In this document: one piece after another, positions 20,538 to 30,558 of the stretch | Layout of the letters: each line of letters starts with the position of its first letter | Numbering within the stretch: position 1 is the stretch's first letter | Origin: Gemmatimonadota bacterium | Lineage (GTDB): Bacteria > Gemmatimonadota > Gemmatimonadetes > Gemmatimonadales > Gemmatimonadaceae | DNA length: 57,802 nt | Assembly: GCA_021298835.1 (NCBI GenBank) | Contig: JAJTHG010000012.1 | Location: forward strand, 1 to 57,802 | Direction of reading: 5' to 3' | Translations under genes and position numbers: made by a program | Notes under the pieces: generated by a model | Database searches by the model: none | What the model was told of the DNA's origin: nothing | What the model saw: only the letters and a program-made list of their open reading frames with translations

Positions 20538-20776
20538 TTCGCGGCGACCTTCTGCTCGAGGTAGGCGATCGCGTCGCCGACCGTGCGGAGCTTCTCCGCG
20601 TCCTCGTCGGGGATGTCGATCTCGAACTCCTTCTCGAACTCCATGACGAGCTCGACGATGTCGAGGGAGTCCGCACCCAGGTCCTCGATGAAGCTCGCCT
20701 CGTTGGTGAGCTTCTCGCGCTCGACGCCCAGCTCCTTCTCGATGATGTCCTTCACCTTCTCGATGTGGCCCGCCAT
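20534..20776 (-). CDS. acpP: Acyl carrier protein
   Basis: An 80-residue acidic helical protein with the phosphopantetheine attachment motif GADSLD, Ser37. It carries growing acyl chains in fatty acid synthesis. A good ribosome site (CGAGGA) precedes the ATG by about nine bases. It lies 75 bases after fabG; that gap shows no clear promoter. Confidence 0.98.
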   Translation of the reverse strand: MAGHIEKVKDIIEKELGVEREKLTNEASFIEDLGADSLDIVELVMEFEKEFEIDIPDEDAEKLRTVGDAIAYLEQKVAAK

Positions 20777-20851
20777 CTCGTACGTCCTCGGTCGAGGTTG
20801 GTGTTGCGGTGAATGCGTGCCGGCCCGGTAGGGCGGCGACCCTGTGAAACC

Positions 20852-21592
20852 CTACATGACCATGCCGCCGTCGACGACCAGCACCTGACCGGTAATGTAC
20901 GCGGCAAGGTCCGAGCTGAGGAAGGCGACGGCGCCCGCGATGTCCGCCGGCTGGCCCATCCGCTCCATGGGGATGGCGGCGTTCGTGGCCGCCTTCGCCT
21001 CGTCCGTCATCGCTGCGGTCATGTCGGTGGCGATGAACCCGGGCGCCACCACGTTGCACAGGACGTTGCGCGTCGCCAGCTCCTTGGCGACCGACTTGGT
21101 GAGGCCGATCAGCCCCGCCTTCGACGCCGCGTAGTTGGCCTGCCCCTTGTTGCCCGTCAACCCGACGACCGAGGCGATGTTGATCACGCGGCCGAACCGC
21201 CGCTTCATCATGCCGCGCGTGGCGGCGCGCATCGCCACGAAGGCGCCGCGCAGGTTCGCGTCGAGCACCTGCTGCCAGTCGTCGTCCTTCAGCCGCAGCA
21301 GCAGGTTGTCCTTCGTGAGGCCGGCGTTGTTCACGAGGATGTCGAGCTGGCCGAAATCCTTCTCGACCGCCTCGACGAGGGCCGTCACCTGCGCCGCGTC
21401 CGCCACGTCGCAGCCGTACCCCCGGGCGTCGGGGGCGATCTCGGCGGCCGCCGCCTGCGCCTTCGCCGCGTCGCGGCCGACGACCGCGACCCGCGCCCCC
21501 GCCTTCGCGAGCGCCTCGGCGATCGCCCGGCCGATGCCGCGGGTCGAGCCCGTCACGAGGGCCACCTTCCCGGTCAGATCGATCGCGAGCAT
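20852..21592 (-). CDS. fabG: 3-oxoacyl-ACP reductase
   Basis: A 246-residue short-chain dehydrogenase with NADPH-binding TGSTRGIG at 14-21 and catalytic N113, S141, Y154 and K158 (YAASK). It reduces beta-ketoacyl-ACP in fatty acid elongation. Its ATG overlaps the fabD stop by one base (TGATG). Context within the fab operon distinguishes it from other SDR enzymes. Confidence 0.97.
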   Translation of the reverse strand: MLAIDLTGKVALVTGSTRGIGRAIAEALAKAGARVAVVGRDAAKAQAAAAEIAPDARGYGCDVADAAQVTALVEAVEKDFGQLDILVNNAGLTKDNLLLRLKDDDWQQVLDANLRGAFVAMRAATRGMMKRRFGRVINIASVVGLTGNKGQANYAASKAGLIGLTKSVAKELATRNVLCNVVAPGFIATDMTAAMTDEAKAATNAAIPMERMGQPADIAGAVAFLSSDLAAYITGQVLVVDGGMVM

Positions 21593-22530
21593 CAGGCCGC
21601 CTGGGTCAACAGGGTTTCGATTTCCGCCGGCGTCCCGCAGGTCGCCGTCTGCACCGCCGGGGCGATCTTCCGCACGAGTCCGGTCAGCACGCTGCCGGTG
21701 CCCATCTCGACGAACAGGGCCTGCGGGTGCTGCGCGGCCAGCCGCGCGACGACGTCCGTCCAGCGCACCGGCATCGTGAGCTGCCGCAGCAGCAGGTGCA
21801 GGATGCTCGGTTGCCAGCGCGTCGGCGCCGCGTTGACGTTGGAGACCACCGGGATCCGGGCGTCCTGGATTCCCGCCTGCCCCAGCGCCTGCCGCAGCCC
21901 GTCCGCCGCCGGTTCCATCAGGGGCGAATGGAAGGCGCCGCTGACGTTGAGCCGGATGCACCGCTTCGCCCCCGCCTCCTTCGCCATCGTCATCGCGAGC
22001 TCGACGCCGGGCACCTCGCCCGAGATCACGACCTGACCCGGGGAGTTGTAGTTCGCCGGCACGACGAGGCCGGCCGCCGCGGAGGCCTGTTCACAGACGT
22101 GCTCGATCGGGTCGCGCAGGTCGCCCAGCACCGCGGCCATCGCCCCCGCGCGCGCCTCGCCGGCCGCGTACATGAGTTCGCCGCGCTTCCGCACGAGCGT
22201 GGCCGCCGCCTCGAGCCCGATGGCCCCGGCCGCGTGATAGGCCGTGAACTCGCCCAGCGAGTGACCGGCCGCCGCCTTGACCCTCGGGCCGACCGTCGGA
22301 CCGATCACGGCCCAGACGGCTGCCGAATGGGCCAGGAGCGCGGGCTGCGCGTTGAGGGTCTTCGTGAGCTCCGCGTCGGGGCCGTCGAACATCATCGCCG
22401 AGAGGTCGACGCCGAGGGTCGCGTTCACGCGCTGCAGCACCTGCGCCGCCTCGGGGAAGGCCGCGGCGAGTTCCTTCGCCATGCCGGGCTTCTGCGAGCC
22501 CTGGCCGGGACACAGCAGGACGAGGTCCAT
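21592..22530 (-). CDS. fabD: Malonyl-CoA:ACP transacylase
   Basis: A 312-residue acyltransferase with N-terminal PGQGSQ, nucleophile S91 in GHSLGE and catalytic H201 in SGAFHSPLM. It loads malonyl groups onto ACP. It starts at an ATG six bases after the fabH stop and overlaps fabG. Confidence 0.97.
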   Translation of the reverse strand: MDLVLLCPGQGSQKPGMAKELAAAFPEAAQVLQRVNATLGVDLSAMMFDGPDAELTKTLNAQPALLAHSAAVWAVIGPTVGPRVKAAAGHSLGEFTAYHAAGAIGLEAAATLVRKRGELMYAAGEARAGAMAAVLGDLRDPIEHVCEQASAAAGLVVPANYNSPGQVVISGEVPGVELAMTMAKEAGAKRCIRLNVSGAFHSPLMEPAADGLRQALGQAGIQDARIPVVSNVNAAPTRWQPSILHLLLRQLTMPVRWTDVVARLAAQHPQALFVEMGTGSVLTGLVRKIAPAVQTATCGTPAEIETLLTQAA

Positions 22531-22536
22531 GGATTC

Positions 22537-23526
22537 TCAGAACTGGTGAATCGCCGAGGCCCAGGTGAACCCCGCCCCGAAGGCCACCAGCATGACCTTC
22601 ATCCCGGGCTGGATCCGGCCCGACTGCATCGCCTCGTCAAGGGCGATCGGCACCGACCCCGCCGAGGTGTTGCCGTAGCGGTCCACGTTCACGAAGACCT
22701 TGTCCATCGGCATGTGGCCGTGCTTCGCCGTCGCCTCGATGATCCGCAGGTTCGCCTGATGCGGGATCAGCAGGTCGATGTCGTCACCGGTCAGCCCCGC
22801 GTCGGCGAGGGCGCGGTCGAGCGCCTCGTTCATCGACCGCACGGCGTGCTTGAAGGTCTCGCGCCCCGCCATCGCCACGAGGTGCGACCCCTCCGCGAGG
22901 ATCTCCGGGGTCACGGGCTCGGCCGAGCCGCCCTTCGGGCGGTAGAGCAGCGAGGCCAGATGCCCGTCGGAACGCATGAAGCGCGAGACCACGCCCTTGC
23001 CTCCCTGCGCGCGCTGCATGATCGCCGCCCCCGCGCCATCGCCGAAGAGGACGCAGGTGTTGCGGTCCTTCCAGTTGATGATGCCGGAAAGCTTCTCCGC
23101 GCCGATCACGAGGACCGTCCGCGCCGACTCCGCGGCGATGAAGCCCTCCGCGACGCTCACGCCGTACACGAAGCTCGTGCACGCCGCGTTGAGGTCGAAG
23201 GCGCTCGCGTTGACCGCGCCGATCTGCGCCTGCAGCTCGACGCCCGACGCGGGGAGGAGCTTGTCCGGCGAGCAGGTCCCGAAGACGATGAGGTCGATGT
23301 CCTCCGGGGCGACGCCCGCCCGCGCCATCGCCTGGCGCGACGCGTCGGCCGCGAGCGAGACGCAGGTCTCGCCGTCGCGCGCGATGTAGCGCTGCCGGAT
23401 GCCGGTGCGCTCGCGGATCCACTCGTCGGACGTGTCGATGCCGATCGCGGCGAAGTCCGCGTTCGGCATCGCGTATGCGGGGACGGCACGCCCCGTCCCC
23501 GTGATCATCGCGTACGGTCGAGGCAC
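22537..23526 (-). CDS. fabH: Beta-ketoacyl-ACP synthase III
   Basis: A 329-residue initiating condensing enzyme with C116 (NAACTSF), His motif IPHQANLRI and Asn motif RYGNTSAGS. It condenses acetyl-CoA or another short or branched acyl-CoA with malonyl-ACP. The start is uncertain: GTG at 23526 gives the usual spacing to the ITGTG segment and lies seven bases after plsX, while ATG at 23508 would give a slightly short N-terminus. Confidence 0.96.
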   Translation of the reverse strand: MPRPYAMITGTGRAVPAYAMPNADFAAIGIDTSDEWIRERTGIRQRYIARDGETCVSLAADASRQAMARAGVAPEDIDLIVFGTCSPDKLLPASGVELQAQIGAVNASAFDLNAACTSFVYGVSVAEGFIAAESARTVLVIGAEKLSGIINWKDRNTCVLFGDGAGAAIMQRAQGGKGVVSRFMRSDGHLASLLYRPKGGSAEPVTPEILAEGSHLVAMAGRETFKHAVRSMNEALDRALADAGLTGDDIDLLIPHQANLRIIEATAKHGHMPMDKVFVNVDRYGNTSAGSVPIALDEAMQSGRIQPGMKVMLVAFGAGFTWASAIHQF

Positions 23527-23533
23527 GATGCGC

Positions 23534-24574
23534 TCAGGAGGCCGCGGCGACCGACGCGCCCGCGGACGGCGCGGCCGCGGCGAGGCGGCGACCGATGTGC
23601 TCGTCCATGCGCGACTCGACTGCACGGACGGCGACGCCGATGGCGTTCTTGAGGGCCGTCGGGCTGGAGGAGCCGTGGGCGATGATGCTCACCCCCTTCA
23701 CGCCGAGGAGCGGCGCGCCGCCGTAGGCGTTGGGGTCGAGCGCCACCAGCGCCCGGCCGACCGTCTCGCGGGGGACGCCCGCCCGCACGACAAGCCCGGC
23801 GATGAACGGTGCGACCGCCTCGTAGAACTTGAGGACCACGTTGCCGGTGAAGCCGTCGCAGACGACCACGTCGAGCGGCCCCGCCTGGCTCGCCCCCTTG
23901 GGGATGTCCCGCCCTTCGACGTTGCCCACGAAGTGCAGACCGCTGGCCTTGAGGAGCTGGTGCGCCTCCTTCACGGCCAGGTTGCCCTTCTCCTCCTCCT
24001 CGCCGACGGACAGCAGCCCGACGGCCGGGTTCGCGCGGCCGAGGAGGTCCTCGGCGTACACCGCCCCGAGGCGGGCGAACTGCACGAGTTCCTCAGGGCT
24101 GCAATCCATGTTGGCGCCCGAGTCGAGCACCACCACCGGCTGCGTGGCCGTCGGGAAGAGGGTGGAGATGGCCGGCCGCTTGAGACCGGCGTGCAGCTTG
24201 AGCAGGAAGGCCGACGCCGCCATCTGCGCGCCGGTGTTGCCGGCGGACACGAAGGCGTCGGAGTGCCCCTCCGCCTGCAGCCGGATGCCGACGACCATCG
24301 AGCTCCGCGGCTTCCCGCGGAGGGCGACCGACGGCTTGTCGGTCATCTCGATGACGTCCGGCGCCTCGACGAGGTCGAGTCGGTCGCGGAGGGCGGCGAC
24401 GGACGCGAACTCCCCCGCGAGGAGGGCGTTCAGCGTTTCGGTGATGACGGCCGTGCGGCCGACGAGCTGGATCCGGTGCTCGGGGCCGAGGGTCGGGAGC
24501 GCGAGGAGGGCGCCGGCGATCGGAGCGTGAGGAGCATGATCGCCCCCCATCGCGTCGAGCGCGATGCGCGCCAA
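23534..24574 (-). CDS. plsX: Phosphate acyltransferase PlsX
   Basis: A 346-residue enzyme that makes acyl-phosphate from acyl-ACP for phospholipid synthesis. Diagnostic pieces are the N-terminal IALDAMGGDHAP, SAGNTGA, and CDGFTGNVVLK. The only start that keeps the conserved N-terminus is a TTG at 24574, one base after the rpmF stop, so this is a rare-start gene. The C-terminus is Ala/Ser-rich. The rpmF-plsX-fabH order is a widespread arrangement. Confidence 0.96.
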   Translation of the reverse strand: MARIALDAMGGDHAPHAPIAGALLALPTLGPEHRIQLVGRTAVITETLNALLAGEFASVAALRDRLDLVEAPDVIEMTDKPSVALRGKPRSSMVVGIRLQAEGHSDAFVSAGNTGAQMAASAFLLKLHAGLKRPAISTLFPTATQPVVVLDSGANMDCSPEELVQFARLGAVYAEDLLGRANPAVGLLSVGEEEEKGNLAVKEAHQLLKASGLHFVGNVEGRDIPKGASQAGPLDVVVCDGFTGNVVLKFYEAVAPFIAGLVVRAGVPRETVGRALVALDPNAYGGAPLLGVKGVSIIAHGSSSPTALKNAIGVAVRAVESRMDEHIGRRLAAAAPSAGASVAAAS

Positions 24575-24575
24575 C

Positions 24576-24758
24576 TCAGGCGTCCCGACCGGCCGTGCGC
24601 TGCTCGCCCGCGTAGTAGCCGCACTCGGCGCACACGCGGTGCGGGCGCTTCATCGCGCCGCAGCGGGGGCACGTCTGGATCACGATCGCGGGAGCCTTCT
24701 TGTGGGTCGCCTTGAGGCGCTTGCGCTGCTTGGAGTGGCGTCGCTTCGGAACGGCCAT
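24576..24758 (-). CDS. rpmF: 50S ribosomal protein L32
   Basis: A 60-residue basic protein, MAVPKRRHSKQRKR at the N-terminus, with a zinc-type CPRCG and CAECG pair. It is the zinc-binding form of L32. It lies between yceD and plsX in the conserved order. Confidence 0.98.
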   Translation of the reverse strand: MAVPKRRHSKQRKRLKATHKKAPAIVIQTCPRCGAMKRPHRVCAECGYYAGEQRTAGRDA

Positions 24759-24785
24759 CGGAGTCTCGTGATGCCAGGAAAACGG

Positions 24786-25304
24786 TCAGGAACGGTCGGT
24801 GCCCTGGGTCCCGAGCTTCGACAGCGCGGCCCAGCGCGGATCAGGCGTCCTTTCGCAGCGGCACGGCCCCTCGTTGAGGTTGGCGCCACAGGTCGAACAG
24901 AGCCCCTTGCAGTCCTCACGGCACAGCGCGTACGCCGGCACCGCCAGGAGCCACTGTTCGCGAATCGCGGGGCGCAGGTCGAGCGAACCGGCCTGCGGGT
25001 CCAGCGGATACACATCCGGGTCGTCGGCCCCCTCGGCGTCCGCTTCCGCGAACACGAGCTGGACGTCGTCGGCGACGGGCACCGCGATGTCGGCCAGACA
25101 GCGCCGGCACTCGGCGTGCGCGTCTCCAGCGAGGTGGCCGCTCAAGTACAGCGTCCCGTGCCCCGCCGGCGACAACCGCCCGGTCACCTGCACCGATGCG
25201 GCCGGGCGGGCGTCACCGTCCTGCCAGACGGCGTCGTCCGCCTCGAGCGTCCCATCGACCTGAACCGCCTTCGAGAGGGCGGTCCGGATGTCGAACAGCA
25301 GCAT
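24786..25304 (-). CDS. yceD: YceD/DUF177 family protein
   Basis: A 172-residue protein that precedes rpmF in many bacteria and is linked to 23S rRNA and L32 accumulation. The cysteine sets ECRRCL (about 65-70) and CREDCKGLCSTCGANLN (about 127-143) fit the DUF177 pattern and could hold a metal. It opens the fatty-acid operon and its ATG lies just eight bases after a predicted -10 box. Confidence 0.88.
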   Translation of the reverse strand: MLLFDIRTALSKAVQVDGTLEADDAVWQDGDARPAASVQVTGRLSPAGHGTLYLSGHLAGDAHAECRRCLADIAVPVADDVQLVFAEADAEGADDPDVYPLDPQAGSLDLRPAIREQWLLAVPAYALCREDCKGLCSTCGANLNEGPCRCERTPDPRWAALSKLGTQGTDRS

Positions 25305-25312
25305 AACCCCGA

Positions 25313-25341
25313 AACGTACCGAGCCCCGGGACCTAGGTCAA
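25313..25341 (-). promoter_or_regulatory. Predicted sigma70-like promoter of the yceD-rpmF-plsX-fab operon
   Basis: On the minus strand, -35 TTGACC (25336-25341), a 17-base spacer and -10 TACGTT (25313-25318). Only eight bases separate the -10 box from the yceD ATG, so the transcript would be leaderless or nearly so, and no Shine-Dalgarno site is present in that space. Confidence 0.65.
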
Positions 25342-25406
25342 GTCTCGGCTGCTCTTGAACTTAGCACGCGCCGCTCGGCGTTGCGACGGCGCACCGGAGA
25401 CACCGG

Positions 25407-25829
25407 TCAGCGCAGGAACTGCGTCTCGGCGAAGAAGAACCGCGTCTCCCGCGCGGCGTTGTCGTCCGAGTCGGACGCGTGGATCGCGTTCCGCCCTTTC
25501 GACTCGGCGTGGAGCTTCCGGATCGTCCCCTCGGCCGCCTCCTTCGGGTCGGTCGCGCCGATGACCGTGCGGAGGTGGGCGACGGCGTCCTCGCGATGCA
25601 GGACCAGCGGCACGCACGGGCCGGACGTCATGAACTCGACGAGCTCGCCGTAGAACGGCCGCTCCTTGTGCACGTCGTAGAACGCCCCGGCTTCCGCGCG
25701 GGTCAGGTGCTTGACCTGCGCGGCGAGGACGGTGAAGCCCTCCCGCTCGAGGTGCGCGATGATGAGCCCGGCCTTGCGCGAGGCATAGGCGTCGGGCTTG
25801 ACGATGGCGAGGGTCAGGTGGCCGGCCAT
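25407..25829 (-). CDS. ndk: Nucleoside diphosphate kinase
   Basis: A 140-residue enzyme with the N-terminal IVKPDA segment and the phosphohistidine motif NAIHASDS (H117). It transfers terminal phosphate among nucleoside di- and triphosphates. It lies 106 bases after sucD, consistent with its frequent linkage to succinyl-CoA synthetase, which releases a nucleoside triphosphate. Confidence 0.97.
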   Translation of the reverse strand: MAGHLTLAIVKPDAYASRKAGLIIAHLEREGFTVLAAQVKHLTRAEAGAFYDVHKERPFYGELVEFMTSGPCVPLVLHREDAVAHLRTVIGATDPKEAAEGTIRKLHAESKGRNAIHASDSDDNAARETRFFFAETQFLR

Positions 25830-25935
25830 GGGACGAGGAAGTCGGGTGAAGGGGGAGATGACGGGAACGTCCGGGATGCCGCCACGGCACGGGCCGGTGA
25901 CGCCCCGCCCGTGACGGCTCCCGCGACGCGGCGCG

Positions 25936-26808
25936 CTAGTGCAGTCGCGCCCTGATCAGTTCGACGAAGTCCTTCGGCCGCTGCGCGACACCCATCCCCG
26001 CCGCCTTGAAGGCCTCGATCTTCTCGGCGGCCGTGCCGCTCGAGCCGGAGATGATGGCGCCCGCGTGGCCCATGCGGCGCCCGGGCGGGGCCGTCTGGCC
26101 GGCGATGAAACCGACGACCGGCTTCTTCATCTCCCGCTTGATGAACTCCGCGGCCTCCTGCTCGTCCGTGCCGCCGATCTCGCCCATCATGCAGACGGCC
26201 TTCGTCTTCGGGTCCGCCTCGAAGGCGCGGAGCGCGTCGATGAAGCTCGTGCCGTTGATCGGGTCGCCGCCGATGCCGACGCACGTCGTCTGCCCGATAC
26301 CGGCGCGGGTGAGCTGGTAGACGATCTCGTAGGTCAGCGTCCCCGAACGGGAGACGATCCCCACCGGGCCCGGGGTGCAGATCCGGCCCGGGATGATGCC
26401 GACCTTCGCCTCGCCCGGCGTGATGAGCCCGGGGCAGTTGGGACCGACGAGGCGGGCCCCCTTCTCCTTCACGAAGGGATGCACGAGGGTCATGTCGAGC
26501 ACCGGCACCCCCTCGGTGATGCAGACGACGAGCTGCACCCCGGCGGCTGCGGCCTCCATGATGGCATCGGCCGCGCCCATCGGCGGCACGTAGATGACGC
26601 TCGTGTTCGCCCCCGTCGCCTCGACCGCCTGCTGCACGGTGTCGTACACCGGGACCGTGCCCTCGAACATCATGCCGCCCTTCCCGGGCGTCACGCCGGC
26701 CACCACCTGGGTGCCGTACTCCATCATCTGCTTCGCGTGGAACGAGCCGTCGCGGCCCGTGATCCCCTGCACCACCAGCTTCGTGTTCCGGTCGATGAAG
26801 ACGGCCAT
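25936..26808 (-). CDS. sucD: Succinyl-CoA synthetase, alpha subunit
   Basis: A 290-residue ligase subunit with an N-terminal CoA-binding domain ([16 protein letters not shown]) and active-site H248 in GHAGAIISG that carries the phosphate. It partners SucC to convert succinyl-CoA to succinate with NTP formation in the TCA cycle. ATG start two bases after the sucC stop. Confidence 0.98.
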   Translation of the reverse strand: MAVFIDRNTKLVVQGITGRDGSFHAKQMMEYGTQVVAGVTPGKGGMMFEGTVPVYDTVQQAVEATGANTSVIYVPPMGAADAIMEAAAAGVQLVVCITEGVPVLDMTLVHPFVKEKGARLVGPNCPGLITPGEAKVGIIPGRICTPGPVGIVSRSGTLTYEIVYQLTRAGIGQTTCVGIGGDPINGTSFIDALRAFEADPKTKAVCMMGEIGGTDEQEAAEFIKREMKKPVVGFIAGQTAPPGRRMGHAGAIISGSSGTAAEKIEAFKAAGMGVAQRPKDFVELIRARLH

Positions 26809-26810
26809 GG

Positions 26811-27950
26811 CTACTTCCCCCCCTTGGCCAGCTCGACGGCGCGCTGCACCGCCTCGTCCATGTCGCTGGAGGCCGAGAAGCCGTTGTCCTGCAGGATCTT
26901 CACCGCGATCTCCTCGTTGGTGCCGGTCAGGCGGATGACGATCGGCACCTTGAGCGGATTCGCCTTCGTGGCGGTCACGATGCCGTTCGCGACGTCGTCG
27001 GTGCGCGTGATGCCGCCGAAGATGTTGAACAGGATGCACTTCACGTTCGGGTCGGCGGTGATGATGCGCAGTGCGTTCACCACCTTCTCCGGGTTCGACG
27101 AGCCGCCGATGTCGAGGAAGTTCGCCGGCTCGCCGCCGTAGAACTTCACGAGGTCCATCGTCGCCATCGCGAGCCCGGCGCCGTTGACCACGCACCCGAC
27201 GTTGCCGTCGAGCTTGATGAACGTGAGGTTCGCCTTGCGCGCCTCGACCTCGCTCGGCGCCTCGCTCGACTCGTCGCGCAGGGCGGCGATCGCCGGCTTG
27301 CGGTCGAGCTCGTTGTCGTCGATCACCATCTTGGCGTCCACCGCGATCACCTCGCCGGCCGGCGTCACGACCAGCGGGTTGATCTCCGCCAGCGAGCAGC
27401 CGCTGTCGAGGAACGCCTGCCACAACTGGCGCATGATCTGCGCGGCGGCCTTCGCCTGCTTCGCGTCCTTGTACAGGAAGAAGCCCAGCTGCAGCGCCTC
27501 GTACGGGCGCAGGCCGTAGCGCGGGTCCACCGGGTGGTACTTGATCTTCTCCGGCGTGGTCGCCGCCACCTCCTCGATGTCGATGCCGCCGGCGGCGGAC
27601 ACCATGAACACCGCCTTCTTCGTCGCGCGATCGACGATGATGCCGACGTACGCCTCGGTGCCGATGTCGGCGGCCTCGGCGACGAGCACCTGCTCGACCC
27701 GCAGCCCCTTGATGTCCATGCCCAGGATCGCGGTGGCCTTCTCCTTCGCCACGTCGGGCGTCGGGCAGAACTTCACGCCCCCCGCCTTGCCGCGGCCCCC
27801 CGCGTGGACCTGCGCCTTCACCATCACCGCCTTGCCGATCCGCGTCGCGATCGCCTTCGCCTCGTCGGGCGTGCGCGCGACATCGCCCGGCGGGATCGGC
27901 ACGCCGTAGCGACGGAGGATGTCCTTCGCCTGGAACTCGTGGATGTTCAC
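26811..27950 (-). CDS. sucC: Succinyl-CoA synthetase, beta subunit
   Basis: A 379-residue ATP-grasp subunit. It begins with (M)[17 protein letters not shown], contains [17 protein letters not shown] and ends with the nucleotide/CoA-interface segment [17 protein letters not shown]. The start is a GTG at 27950 with a strong AGGAG seven bases upstream. It leads sucC-sucD. Confidence 0.98.
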   Translation of the reverse strand: MNIHEFQAKDILRRYGVPIPPGDVARTPDEAKAIATRIGKAVMVKAQVHAGGRGKAGGVKFCPTPDVAKEKATAILGMDIKGLRVEQVLVAEAADIGTEAYVGIIVDRATKKAVFMVSAAGGIDIEEVAATTPEKIKYHPVDPRYGLRPYEALQLGFFLYKDAKQAKAAAQIMRQLWQAFLDSGCSLAEINPLVVTPAGEVIAVDAKMVIDDNELDRKPAIAALRDESSEAPSEVEARKANLTFIKLDGNVGCVVNGAGLAMATMDLVKFYGGEPANFLDIGGSSNPEKVVNALRIITADPNVKCILFNIFGGITRTDDVANGIVTATKANPLKVPIVIRLTGTNEEIAVKILQDNGFSASSDMDEAVQRAVELAKGGK

Positions 27951-28025
27951 CCGGTAACTCCTGTGGCGCAGCCGTGCGGCGGCGCCGATGGTCGCCGCGA
28001 CCGATGCGGCGGGTGGGACGTGCGT

Positions 28026-28059
28026 GCGGCGCGGGCGGTCGAACGGATGCCCGCGCCGC
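28026..28059 (-). terminator. Strong GC stem-loop after the UPF0182 gene
   Basis: A perfect 11-bp stem (gcggcgcgggc / gcccgcgccgc) with a 12-base loop begins seven bases past the UPF0182 stop codon on the minus strand. It lacks a U-tract, so it may work as an intrinsic-like or Rho-assisted end of the nuo-manB-UPF0182 transcript, or simply protect the 3' end. Confidence 0.5.
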
Positions 28060-28066
28060 GGGAAAG

Positions 28067-30553
28067 CTAGGGCTCGCGCATGGGCTCCGGCACCCGGCCA
28101 AGGGCCCGCCCGAGTCGGTCGAACAGCCGGCCGAACTCGGCGAAGTCCCCGCGGCCGAGTGCGGCGCGCATCCGGTCGTACAGCGGCGCCAGCCGCTGGC
28201 GCACCACGGCGTCGAGCGGCCGCTCCCCGCCGGTGTCCTCCGGCGGGCCTCCCACGGCCGACAGCGTGCGGCCGGTGCGGGCCTCGCCCCCGACGACCGC
28301 CGCGACGCCTTCGAGTGTCGGCGTCCCCGCCACCGGCCAGGCGAAGCGCGGCTGGACCGCCACCACGCTCCCGGTGGCCAGCGGCACGAGGCGCACCCGC
28401 CCCGCCACGCGCTGCGGGTCGGCGCGGTCATCCCCCGTCGCGCCGGCGAGCCGCTCGAGGGTCGCGCGCCACGCCAGCGCCTCGGTCACCGGTACCACGC
28501 GCGTCGTCGGCGTCGCGCCGCCGGTCGCCACGAGGACCGACACCAGCGAGTCCGCGCTGCTGACGATCGGAAGACTCACGGCGACGGCGCCCGAGGGCAG
28601 CCGCCAAGGTGTCGCGCCGTCGGCGGCGACCAGCGTGTCCGCGCCGTCGGAGGCGGGCACCCGGCGGGCCGTGGGTGCCGGCGCTTCCCGCGTCCCCGTC
28701 AGGGCCAGGGCCGTGGCTTGCGCCAGCGCGCCGTCCGCGGGCACCGGCAACGCCGAGGCGAGGCCCGCGGGGAGCTGCTCGCGCGCCACGACGAGGGGGC
28801 CCAGCCGGCTAAGCCACGTGCGCGCGATGGGGTCGGGATCGGCGCGGGGGGCGATGCGCACGCGGCCGGTCGTCGCGTTGACGAGGGCGGTCGCCGCGTG
28901 CCGGTAGTAATGCACGTCGCCACCGGGCACCGCGAGCCGGCGGCTCAGCGGATACGACGCACTCGTGCCGTACAGGTCGAGCGCCCACCACAGCGTGTCG
29001 TGGTCCACGAGCGGGGTCGCCGCGCGGCCCTGCCGGAACTGCGGCACGAGCCGCGCGACGCGCTCGCGCACGTCGCGCGTGGTGACGAGCACCGGGTCGT
29101 CGCCGTCGCGCACCTCGGATGCCGCGAGCAGCTGCGGCCGCTGGAGCGCCCACGCGTGCAGCAGCCGCGTCCCCCAGCCGCGGAAGCGCGGGCTGGCCAC
29201 CGTGCCGTCCGGGTCGCTCGTCACGATCGGCGCGCGCGCACCGGGAAACACCAGCACGGGGGCCACCGGCTGCTCGGCGAGCACCGGCATGCCGACACCG
29301 TCCGCGTCACGCCGCAGGTCGCCGACGAGCACGCTCCACGGCGTGGCGGCGTCGGGATTCGGCGGGGCCATTGCCAGCACGGCCGCGTACGCCCCGTCGT
29401 GGCGCCACCCCACGTCCCCGACCGTCCGCTGGCCGCCGCGCGCCCGCTCGGCGACGGCCCGCAGGGGGGCGGCGTCCCACAGCGGCACGCCGCCCAGCGC
29501 CGCCGCAGGCGTCGCGGGGAGGCCGTCGCCGGTGGCGTCGCCGGTGGCGTCGCCGATGGCGTCGCCGATAGCGTCGCCGATAGCGTCCACCGCGTACGCC
29601 CGGCGCGTGTAGGACTGGCGCGTGGCCAGGTACGGTGCCTCGCGCGCTGCGGTCTCGGTTGGGGTGACGAGTCGCGCACCGGCGATCGGGAGCACTCCCC
29701 GGACCAGTACGGCCCCCGCGAGCACGGCGCTCACGCCCGCGAACGCCAGGCGCAGTTGGCCCGACCACCCGGCCCACAGGACGACGATCGACACGGCGAG
29801 CGTGACTAGACTGAGCACGAGGTTGGCCTGCACCAGCACGCGGTGGTCCACCGCCGTGAAGATGCCGTCCGCTCCGCTCCCCTCGATCGGCAGCGCGTAG
29901 GTGTCGAGCCGGATCCCCCACGCGAGCAGGGCGAGCACGACCGCACCGAGCACCGTCAGGTGCCGCCGCACCCATCCGCTCATGCGCAGGTGTCCTGCGC
30001 GCCAGCGGAGTGCCGGCGTCATGGCGTAGAGCGCGATCACCGCCGCGCCGACGCCGGCGGCGACCAGCACGGCCCACTCGTGCCACGCCGCTTCCAGAGG
30101 CAGGCGGTAGACGAAGACGCCGAGGTCCCGCTCGAAGTAGGGGTCGGTTTCGCCGAACGGCACGCCGCCGCGCGCCGCGGCCATGAGGTCGCCGCGAGGG
30201 GCGGCCCACGCCAGGCCGGCACCGAGCAGCATGGCGACCAGCGCGACGGCGGCGTCGAGCGTGCGCGACGGCACCTGCTCGCCGATCTCGAGGTTCCCGA
30301 GGCGGCGCGGCAGCACCAGCAGGAGGATGCTCTGCCGCACACCGGCGAGGTTGGCGGCGGCGAAGGCGGTGCCGAGCACGAAGGCGAGGCCGCGCGACAG
30401 GACGGCGTCCAGCATCTCCCGTCGCCACAGGTCCCCCGCCCCGAGGGCCGCGAACCACTGCCGGTCGGCCCAGATGGCCGACACGGCGCGCCCCGCCAGC
30501 AGCAGCAACGCCAGCGCCGCGAGGGCAGCGACGACTCCCCGCCGTCGACTCAC
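28067..30553 (-). CDS. UPF0182-family large membrane protein
   Basis: An 828-residue protein with about seven transmembrane helices in the first ~290 residues and a long soluble C-terminal part. The segment [10 protein letters not shown] near the N-terminus, the [14 protein letters not shown] helix entry and the [11 protein letters not shown] motif after the last helix are UPF0182 (COG1615) traits. The function is unknown in the literature I recall. The soluble domain is diverged and carries the repeated DAIG/DATG tetrapeptides encoded by a 12-bp DNA repeat. GTG start five bases after the phosphohexomutase stop, preceded by AGGGG. Confidence 0.65.
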   Translation of the reverse strand: MSRRRGVVAALAALALLLLAGRAVSAIWADRQWFAALGAGDLWRREMLDAVLSRGLAFVLGTAFAAANLAGVRQSILLLVLPRRLGNLEIGEQVPSRTLDAAVALVAMLLGAGLAWAAPRGDLMAAARGGVPFGETDPYFERDLGVFVYRLPLEAAWHEWAVLVAAGVGAAVIALYAMTPALRWRAGHLRMSGWVRRHLTVLGAVVLALLAWGIRLDTYALPIEGSGADGIFTAVDHRVLVQANLVLSLVTLAVSIVVLWAGWSGQLRLAFAGVSAVLAGAVLVRGVLPIAGARLVTPTETAAREAPYLATRQSYTRRAYAVDAIGDAIGDAIGDATGDATGDGLPATPAAALGGVPLWDAAPLRAVAERARGGQRTVGDVGWRHDGAYAAVLAMAPPNPDAATPWSVLVGDLRRDADGVGMPVLAEQPVAPVLVFPGARAPIVTSDPDGTVASPRFRGWGTRLLHAWALQRPQLLAASEVRDGDDPVLVTTRDVRERVARLVPQFRQGRAATPLVDHDTLWWALDLYGTSASYPLSRRLAVPGGDVHYYRHAATALVNATTGRVRIAPRADPDPIARTWLSRLGPLVVAREQLPAGLASALPVPADGALAQATALALTGTREAPAPTARRVPASDGADTLVAADGATPWRLPSGAVAVSLPIVSSADSLVSVLVATGGATPTTRVVPVTEALAWRATLERLAGATGDDRADPQRVAGRVRLVPLATGSVVAVQPRFAWPVAGTPTLEGVAAVVGGEARTGRTLSAVGGPPEDTGGERPLDAVVRQRLAPLYDRMRAALGRGDFAEFGRLFDRLGRALGRVPEPMREP
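29522..29581 (-). repeat. Five-copy 12-bp in-frame repeat in the UPF0182 gene
   Basis: Five tandem 12-mers (consensus ggcgtcgccgat on the plus strand, few mismatches) encode [20 protein letters not shown] at the junction between the membrane part and the soluble domain. The unit preserves the reading frame. Confidence 0.9.
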
Positions 30554-30558
30554 CGCCC

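Noticed and set aside
24576..24758. Other small unannotated genes or tRNAs in the intergenic spaces
   Set aside because: I checked the gaps by eye; all are under 300 bases, and I saw no cloverleaf or small ORF with a convincing ribosome site beyond rpmF.
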